This document shows, in pieces, positions 59,057 to 64,000 of a DNA stretch of 64,000 bases. The DNA lies in the NCBI GenBank assembly GCA_016787445.1, contig JAEUTQ010000038.1, forward strand, positions 1 to 64,000, written 5' to 3'. Each line of letters begins with the position of its first letter. Position 1 is the stretch's first letter. Made by a program: the position numbers and the translations under genes. This stretch comes from Bacteroidia bacterium (lineage in GTDB: Bacteria > Bacteroidota > Bacteroidia > B-17B0 > Aurantibacillaceae). Under the pieces are notes generated by a model that was given only the letters and a program-made list of their open reading frames with translations, had not been told where the DNA came from and ran no database searches.

Positions 59057-60363
59057 TTTTTCTTTCTGAACGAAAGCACTAAAGGCACGCCGCTGAAATC
59101 AAATTCTTCGCGCAATTTATTTTCCAAAAATCGTTTATAGGATTCGGTAATATATTGCGGTAAGTTACAATACAAAATAATGGTTGGCTGATGCTTTAAT
59201 TGCGTAACATATTTCACCTTTACATATTTCCCTTTAATAGCCGGTGGTGCGAAGTTTTCCATTAATGGCAACATAAAGTCATTCAATTTACGCGTCGGGA
59301 TATGACGCTTCATGACTTCGTATACGTGCATCGCTGTTTCCACGACTTTCATTAAACGTTGCTTCTCTAAAACAGAAACAAATAAAATAGGTACATCTCT
59401 GAATGGTGCAATACGCTCTTTAATTTTTTCTTCAAAATCGCGCGCGCTGTTGGTTTCCTTCTCTACTAAATCCCATTTGTTTACCAGTATCACTAAACCT
59501 TTGCGGTTTTTTTCGACTAAACTTAAAATGGCCAAGTCCTGCGCTTCAATTCCTTGCGTCGCATCAATCATCAAACAACACACATCACAATTCTCAATCG
59601 CGTTGATAGTACGCATCACACTATAAAATTCAAGGTCTTCATGCACCTTTGCTTTTTTTCGCATTCCTGCTGTATCAATCAACCAGAAGTCGTAACCGTA
59701 TTTTGTATAGCGAGAATTAATTGTATCGCGTGTAGTTCCGGCAATAGGCGTTACGATATTTCTTTCTTCACCCAATAAAGCATTGGTTAAAGAAGATTTT
59801 CCAACATTTGGGCGCCCTACAATAGCAATGCGTGGTAACTCAATATCATTTAATGCCTTTTCTTCAGGCGGTAAAATTTTTACCAAAGCATCCAATAAAT
59901 CACCGGTACCGCTTCCGTTGATGGCAGAAACAGTATACACCTCTCCTAATCCTAACTGATAAAAATCGGCGGCATAAGCAGCGCGTTCGTGATTATCTAC
60001 CTTATTCGCCACCAACAAAACTTTCTTGCCTTTACTCTTGCGAATAATCTTAGCTACTTCTTTGTCGTAATCCGTTACGCCTTCATTTACATCCACCACA
60101 AATAACAAAGCGCTACTTTCATCAATAGCAATTTGTACCTGACGGCGGATTTCCCCTTCAAAAACATCATCACTTCCTTGAATATAACCACCGGTGTCAA
60201 TTAAAGAAAATTCAACGCCATTCCAGGTACCCTTTCCATAATGGCGGTCGCGCGTAACACCGGCAACTTCGTCAACAATAGCCTGACGGGTTTCAGTGAT
60301 ACGATTAAAGAGGGTTGATTTCCCTACGTTTGGGCGGCCTACTATGGCAACAATGTTTGGCAT
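59053..60363 (-). CDS. der: Ribosome biogenesis GTPase Der
   Basis: A 436-residue GTPase with two tandem G domains needed for 50S subunit maturation. G1 motifs occur twice ([14 protein letters not shown] at the N terminus; [14 protein letters not shown] near residue 180), with VDTGGYI/LIDTAGM-type G3 boxes, VANKVDN and VNKWDLV (G4). The C-terminal KH-like domain starts near residue 350 ([17 protein letters not shown]). The second intermotif stretch [11 protein letters not shown] is also typical. Its -7 element lies seven bases upstream of the ATG. Confidence 0.97.
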   Translation of the reverse strand: MPNIVAIVGRPNVGKSTLFNRITETRQAIVDEVAGVTRDRHYGKGTWNGVEFSLIDTGGYIQGSDDVFEGEIRRQVQIAIDESSALLFVVDVNEGVTDYDKEVAKIIRKSKGKKVLLVANKVDNHERAAYAADFYQLGLGEVYTVSAINGSGTGDLLDALVKILPPEEKALNDIELPRIAIVGRPNVGKSSLTNALLGEERNIVTPIAGTTRDTINSRYTKYGYDFWLIDTAGMRKKAKVHEDLEFYSVMRTINAIENCDVCCLMIDATQGIEAQDLAILSLVEKNRKGLVILVNKWDLVEKETNSARDFEEKIKERIAPFRDVPILFVSVLEKQRLMKVVETAMHVYEVMKRHIPTRKLNDFMLPLMENFAPPAIKGKYVKVKYVTQLKHQPTIILYCNLPQYITESYKRFLENKLREEFDFSGVPLVLSFRKKN

Positions 60364-60370
60364 AACGCCG

Positions 60371-60378
60371 CAAAAGTA
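60371..60378 (-). promoter_or_regulatory. -7 element close to the der start codon
   Basis: CAAAAGTA on the plus strand reads TACTTTTG on the minus strand; seven bases separate it from the ATG at 60363, so the leader would be only a few bases. Confidence 0.5.
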
Positions 60379-60392
60379 CTAATAATTTATGA

Positions 60393-63300
60393 TTATACCC
60401 GAATGCCGATAACGCATACGTCATCTACTTGCTCTAAATTGCCCTTCCAGCCATTAAATTCCCTATGCAATTCTTCCCTTTGATTGGATAATTCGAAATT
60501 ATGAAGGCTTAGTAAAAGTTCGTTAAGTTGTTTGTATTTAAACTTTTTGCCCTTTGGTCCGCCAAACTGATCGGCAAACCCGTCTGTATACAAATAGAGT
60601 GTATCGCCCTTTTGCAATTCAACTTTTTGTGTTTTAAAAGACTCTTGACGTTCACCTTGTCCCACCGGCATCTTATCCGCACTTAACTCAGCCAATTTTC
60701 CATCACGAATTAAAATCGGTTTGTTATGCGCCGATGCATAGGTGAAATAATTTTGATTCTTATTGTAGCAAATTAAAATTCCATCCATACCGTCACGTCC
60801 GCCATCCTGAGAAACATTTTCAATTAATCGCGAACGTACATAATTGAATACATCGCCCGGTTCTGTGATTTTCTTTTCGTTAATGGCTTCATTCAAAAAA
60901 CTAATATTTAATAAACTCATGAATGCGCCCGGCACACCATGACCCGTACTATCACAAACAGCAAGATAGAAATTACCATTATCCGCAGAAGATTTAGCAT
61001 ACGTCGCCCAATAAAAATCGCCACTCACAATATCTTTTGGCTTAAAGAAAACAAAGTTGTCTGAAATATGCTCGCTGATGAATTCGGCATGCGCTAAAAG
61101 AGTTGACTGAATTCTTTTTGCATACTGAATGCTATCTGTAATCTCCTTATTCTTTTCTTCAACTAAATTTTTCTGCTGTACAATTTCGGAGGTTCTTTCC
61201 TTTACAACTTGCTCTAACTTTTCTTTTTCCTGCTTCAATCGCTTCGTTCGCCATTGAACTGTCCCGAAATAAATAACCGCGCCAACCAATAGATATGACA
61301 AATAGGCCCACCAGGTTTTATACCAAGGAGGCAAAATTTCGAATGCGAACTTCACTTCCTCCTTATTCCAAACACCATCGTTATTACAAGCTATTACTTT
61401 AAAAACATATTTACCCGGCTGTAATCCTGAATAGGTGGCTTCTGTTTTATTTGTTACCGGCGACCAATCCTTATCTGCGCCTTCCAACCAAAATCTATAT
61501 CTAACTTTTTCGGGCGCGGCATAACTTATTCCCACAAAATTAAAAGTAAGATGATTATTAAAATAAGGTAATTGCAAATTAACTGGCAAGGAAGTAGCCG
61601 GATGAATGCTATCGCAAAAAGGTTTAAAGTTAGCAGGCTCGAAAAATAATTTGATATCTGTTATTTGGGTGAGTGGTTCCTTTGTATTGACAAAATCTTC
61701 TTCAGCGTTGTAACAGCTTAAACCGGATTTAGTGCCGAACCAAAGTTTACCGTCGGAAGTTTTATAAAGCGCGTTACGCAAACATTCAAGAGCCGGAAAT
61801 CCCTCTTCTGCCCCATAGTGTCGTACATTTATTTTTCCGGATTTATTAAAGAGATCGATATCGATTTTATCTAAACCTTTTGCAGTGGCTACCCATAAGT
61901 TATTTTGATTGTCGAATAAAATTCCGTTACATGCATCATCACTCAATCCATTTCCCGTTGAAATGGTATGAAATTTCTTACCATCAAATTTAGCAACGCC
62001 TCCGCCATAAGTTCCTACCCATAAATTACCTTGTTTATCCTCACGTGCCGCCATCACGTTATTGTTTGGCAATCCATTTGAAGTTTTAAAATAGCTGAAT
62101 TCATTGCCGCTTAGTTTACACAATCCGCCATCCCAAGTACATACCCAAAGATTGTTTTTAGAATCAGGATAAAATGAATAGATATACAAACTACTTAATC
62201 CGTCGTTCACTGTATAGTTTAAAAATGTTTTTCCATCAAACTTTGTGACACCACCCGACCAGGAACCCATCCACACATTGCCCGTATTATCGATTGCCAT
62301 GGCTGTGGCGGGAAACGCTTTTATTCCGTCTTTTTCATTGTACTTTTTCAACTTCCCATCCTTGTAATAATAAATTGCTTTGCTTGTTGAGAACCAAATT
62401 CCATTCTGCTTATCCTTCACGATAGAGAAAACAGTTTCATTTGCAATTTCTCTAATTGGTGCCGTTATCTCTCCTTTGTGCAAAATATTTAAACCATTGC
62501 CGCTTCCTATCCAAAGTTTACCGTGATTATCTTGCACCATACATTGCGCAGAGTTGTGGAGTAATCCGTCAGCCGTTGTATAATGAATAAATCGATTTCC
62601 CGAAAACTTCGTAAGACCATAACCCCAACAACTTAACCATAAACTACTTTCATGATCTTTGAAAATATTGTAAATAATATTTCCGGGCAATCCGTTTTTT
62701 ACAGACATGCGAGAAGTCGTTTGCGTTTTATAATTGTAACACACTACACCGGTACCGCTGGTTGCAAAATAAAGTGTTGATTTACCATCGTCGACTGCTT
62801 TAAAAACAAGCGTGCTATCCAAGAGAGGATTTGAAAATTTAGTGATGCTTGGTTCGCCGGCTTTATAATTGAATTTAGAAACTCCTTTGAATGTATTTAT
62901 CCAAACACTACCGTTTTCATCTTCACTAAAACCCATTGCCGTGTGATAGGAAAGTCCGTCTTGCATGGAATAAGCCTTAAACGATTTTCCATTGTAAAAA
63001 TATACACCACTTTCCCAAGGTGCAATCCAAATATTCTTCTTTGAATCTTGAAACACATGCATCACCGGAACTTGAGGCGGGTCATTTGCTCCGTTTAAAT
63101 GTTTCACTTTTTTACCATCGTAAATAAATATTCCTTGTTCTGTACCCAACCAAATATTGAATTTATCATCTTCCAGAATACTATAAATTTTGTCGGGTAC
63201 AGAATCGCCGGGTGCTGAGAATGGTTTTGAAATTTTACCATCGTAAATACATAATTTTCCGCCTAGAGCTCCAATCCAATATTTACCCGTGTGGTCTTTA

Positions 63301-63551
63301 ATTATTGGACGGGTTAAGTTACTGCATAAACCATTTTTCTCACCATAATTAATAAAGTCCTTGCCATTGAATTGTGAAATACCTCCACCAAATAATGTCA
63401 TCCAGATATATCCCTTTTCGTCTTGAATGATTTGCGACACTTGAGAATGGCCGAGTCCTTCACGAACATTATAAGTTCGGAAATTATATTGTTGTGCATG
63501 GCTGAGATAAGCTATGCAAAAAATAAAAACGTATATAAAAATTGAGCGCAC
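60393..63551 (-). CDS. Double Reg_prop propeller sensor with Y_Y_Y domain and PP2C (SpoIIE) output
   Basis: A membrane sensor of 1052 residues. Signal peptide (ending SHAQ) is followed by 14 Reg_prop-type repeats (consensus W-I-G-x-x-G-G-G-x-x-x-F-D-G-K-x-F), enough for two seven-bladed propellers, then a Y_Y_Y domain (GISYAAPEKVRYRFWLEGADKDW in two blocks), one transmembrane helix, a coiled coil, and a SpoIIE PP2C domain (last ~210 residues; SGDFYW, CDSTGHGVPGAFMS, YTDGFADQFGG). This is the hybrid two-component sensor layout with a phosphatase replacing the kinase. The GTG at 63551 is chosen as start: it overlaps the upstream TAG by one base (TAGTG) and leaves the signal peptide at the N terminus; a TTG at 63575 is the alternative. 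Confidence 0.88.
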   Translation of the reverse strand: MRSIFIYVFIFCIAYLSHAQQYNFRTYNVREGLGHSQVSQIIQDEKGYIWMTLFGGGISQFNGKDFINYGEKNGLCSNLTRPIIKDHTGKYWIGALGGKLCIYDGKISKPFSAPGDSVPDKIYSILEDDKFNIWLGTEQGIFIYDGKKVKHLNGANDPPQVPVMHVFQDSKKNIWIAPWESGVYFYNGKSFKAYSMQDGLSYHTAMGFSEDENGSVWINTFKGVSKFNYKAGEPSITKFSNPLLDSTLVFKAVDDGKSTLYFATSGTGVVCYNYKTQTTSRMSVKNGLPGNIIYNIFKDHESSLWLSCWGYGLTKFSGNRFIHYTTADGLLHNSAQCMVQDNHGKLWIGSGNGLNILHKGEITAPIREIANETVFSIVKDKQNGIWFSTSKAIYYYKDGKLKKYNEKDGIKAFPATAMAIDNTGNVWMGSWSGGVTKFDGKTFLNYTVNDGLSSLYIYSFYPDSKNNLWVCTWDGGLCKLSGNEFSYFKTSNGLPNNNVMAAREDKQGNLWVGTYGGGVAKFDGKKFHTISTGNGLSDDACNGILFDNQNNLWVATAKGLDKIDIDLFNKSGKINVRHYGAEEGFPALECLRNALYKTSDGKLWFGTKSGLSCYNAEEDFVNTKEPLTQITDIKLFFEPANFKPFCDSIHPATSLPVNLQLPYFNNHLTFNFVGISYAAPEKVRYRFWLEGADKDWSPVTNKTEATYSGLQPGKYVFKVIACNNDGVWNKEEVKFAFEILPPWYKTWWAYLSYLLVGAVIYFGTVQWRTKRLKQEKEKLEQVVKERTSEIVQQKNLVEEKNKEITDSIQYAKRIQSTLLAHAEFISEHISDNFVFFKPKDIVSGDFYWATYAKSSADNGNFYLAVCDSTGHGVPGAFMSLLNISFLNEAINEKKITEPGDVFNYVRSRLIENVSQDGGRDGMDGILICYNKNQNYFTYASAHNKPILIRDGKLAELSADKMPVGQGERQESFKTQKVELQKGDTLYLYTDGFADQFGGPKGKKFKYKQLNELLLSLHNFELSNQREELHREFNGWKGNLEQVDDVCVIGIRV

Positions 63552-64000
63552 TATATTCTGATACCAATTATGCAAACATCATCAATTTGATCCAATGTAC
63601 CCTTCCAATTTTCGAATGTATCGGCTAAGGCTGCTTGTTGTTTACTTACAGGCAAGTGATGTAGAGATACAAATAATTCATTGAGTCGGTGATACATGAA
63701 TTTTTTACTTTTTGGTCCGCCAAATTGATCGGCATATCCATCCGTAAATAAGTACAACATATCATCCTTTTGTAATTGAAAAGAGTAATTATTGAATTGA
63801 CTTTCGGATTCGCTTTGTCCGACCGGCAATTTATCATAAGGTAATTCTATAACCTCTTTGTTACGAACTACAACCGGCGGATTGTTTGCAGCGGCGTAAT
63901 TAATACTTAGATCCTTCTTATTAAACTGCACTAAGATTGCATCCATTCCCTCCTGTCCTCCATCTTGTGAAATACTTTCTATTAATCGTTTACGAACATG
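63551..64000 (-). CDS. SpoIIE-type PP2C phosphatase, 5' end outside the window
   Basis: The visible 149 C-terminal residues form most of a SpoIIE PP2C domain, in frame to the window edge with no start. It matches the last part of the neighbouring sensor closely: LIESISQDGGQEGMDAILVQ, PVGQSESESQFN, YLFTDGYADQFGGPKSKKF and IDDVCIIGIRI. The metal-binding Asp residues of TDGYADQ and DDV are present. The sensor part, if any, lies beyond 64000. Its stop overlaps the GTG start of the next gene, so the two paralogues are translationally coupled. Confidence 0.9.
   Translation of the reverse strand, partial: HVRKRLIESISQDGGQEGMDAILVQFNKKDLSINYAAANNPPVVVRNKEVIELPYDKLPVGQSESESQFNNYSFQLQKDDMLYLFTDGYADQFGGPKSKKFMYHRLNELFVSLHHLPVSKQQAALADTFENWKGTLDQIDDVCIIGIRI

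Noticed and set aside
1-64000. Defence islands, prophage, conjugative or insertion elements
   Set aside because: No transposase, integrase, restriction, CRISPR or phage structural gene was found; the window looks like stable chromosomal backbone.

Overview
The window is a gene-dense chromosomal segment of low-GC DNA from a Bacteroidota bacterium (class not resolvable from the sequence alone). The evidence for Bacteroidota is lineage-specific: gliding genes gldB and gldC, a PorP/SprF protein next to a giant SprB-repeat adhesin, type IX secretion (T9SS) C-terminal sorting domains of both the A and B type, SpoIIE-type phosphatases with a Reg_prop/Y_Y_Y sensor, an almost complete lack of Shine-Dalgarno sequences, and promoters of the TAnnTTTG (-7) type. 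No rRNA, tRNA, insertion sequence, prophage or CRISPR was seen. No gene-free stretch exceeds 300 bases; the longest (about 33981-34238, AT-rich, one small inverted repeat) holds no gene I can support.

Layout. 1-4.2 kb: kynureninase and hemL diverge from one palindromic promoter, then a UbiA-like membrane protein and rlmB. 4.2-7.8 kb: a secreted seven-repeat SBBP propeller, a DinB/DUF1569-like protein, and a ferredoxin coupled to a U32 protein (probably tRNA hydroxylation). 7.9-10.7 kb: a membrane pyrophosphatase carrying a C-terminal YceI domain. 10.8-14.9 kb: a cysteine-less relative of dihydrolipoamide dehydrogenase/SthA, a V4R histidine kinase, and a CDICGC outer-membrane barrel. 14.9-19.3 kb: a tight minus-strand operon (M42 peptidase, GH3, LysE, DUF493, aldose epimerase). 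19.4-26.4 kb: a trifunctional MMPL/acyltransferase/methyltransferase and an operon with mqnB, mqnD (futalosine menaquinone route), pth and an alpha/beta hydrolase. 26.5-33.2 kb: queD-folE, truncated globin, a PAS-PP2C phosphatase, GNAT, ybaB-nadE, an outer-membrane barrel and gldBC. 33.2-45.4 kb: a lipoprotein, a 36-residue lysine-rich peptide gene, a Big_5 lipoprotein, PorP/SprF and the 2843-residue SprB-like protein. 45.5-52.7 kb: Nudix, phosphoglucose/phosphomannose isomerase, lipB, a serine hydrolase, [2Fe-2S] ferredoxin, PpiD-like chaperone and a glucosaminidase. 52.8-64 kb: S9 and M14 peptidases, a Spy-like protein, hemW, der, and two tandem PP2C signalling genes, the last cut by the window edge.

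Themes. Much of the window serves cell-surface biology: T9SS cargo, gliding, envelope stress and envelope lipid handling. The rest is housekeeping: haem, menaquinone, pterin/queuosine, NAD, lipoate, ribosome maturation. The most unusual observations are (i) a perfect co-occurrence of a second cysteine pair across the SprB repeats (26 of 29 have both, 3 have neither, none has one), which predicts an extra disulfide per repeat; (ii) the HppA-YceI fusion, whose predicted topology puts YceI in the periplasm; (iii) two divergent promoters built as palindromes of the TATCTTTG element, plus several -7 elements that abut start codons and imply leaderless or nearly leaderless mRNAs; and (iv) an in-frame repeat-derived insertion within mqnD.
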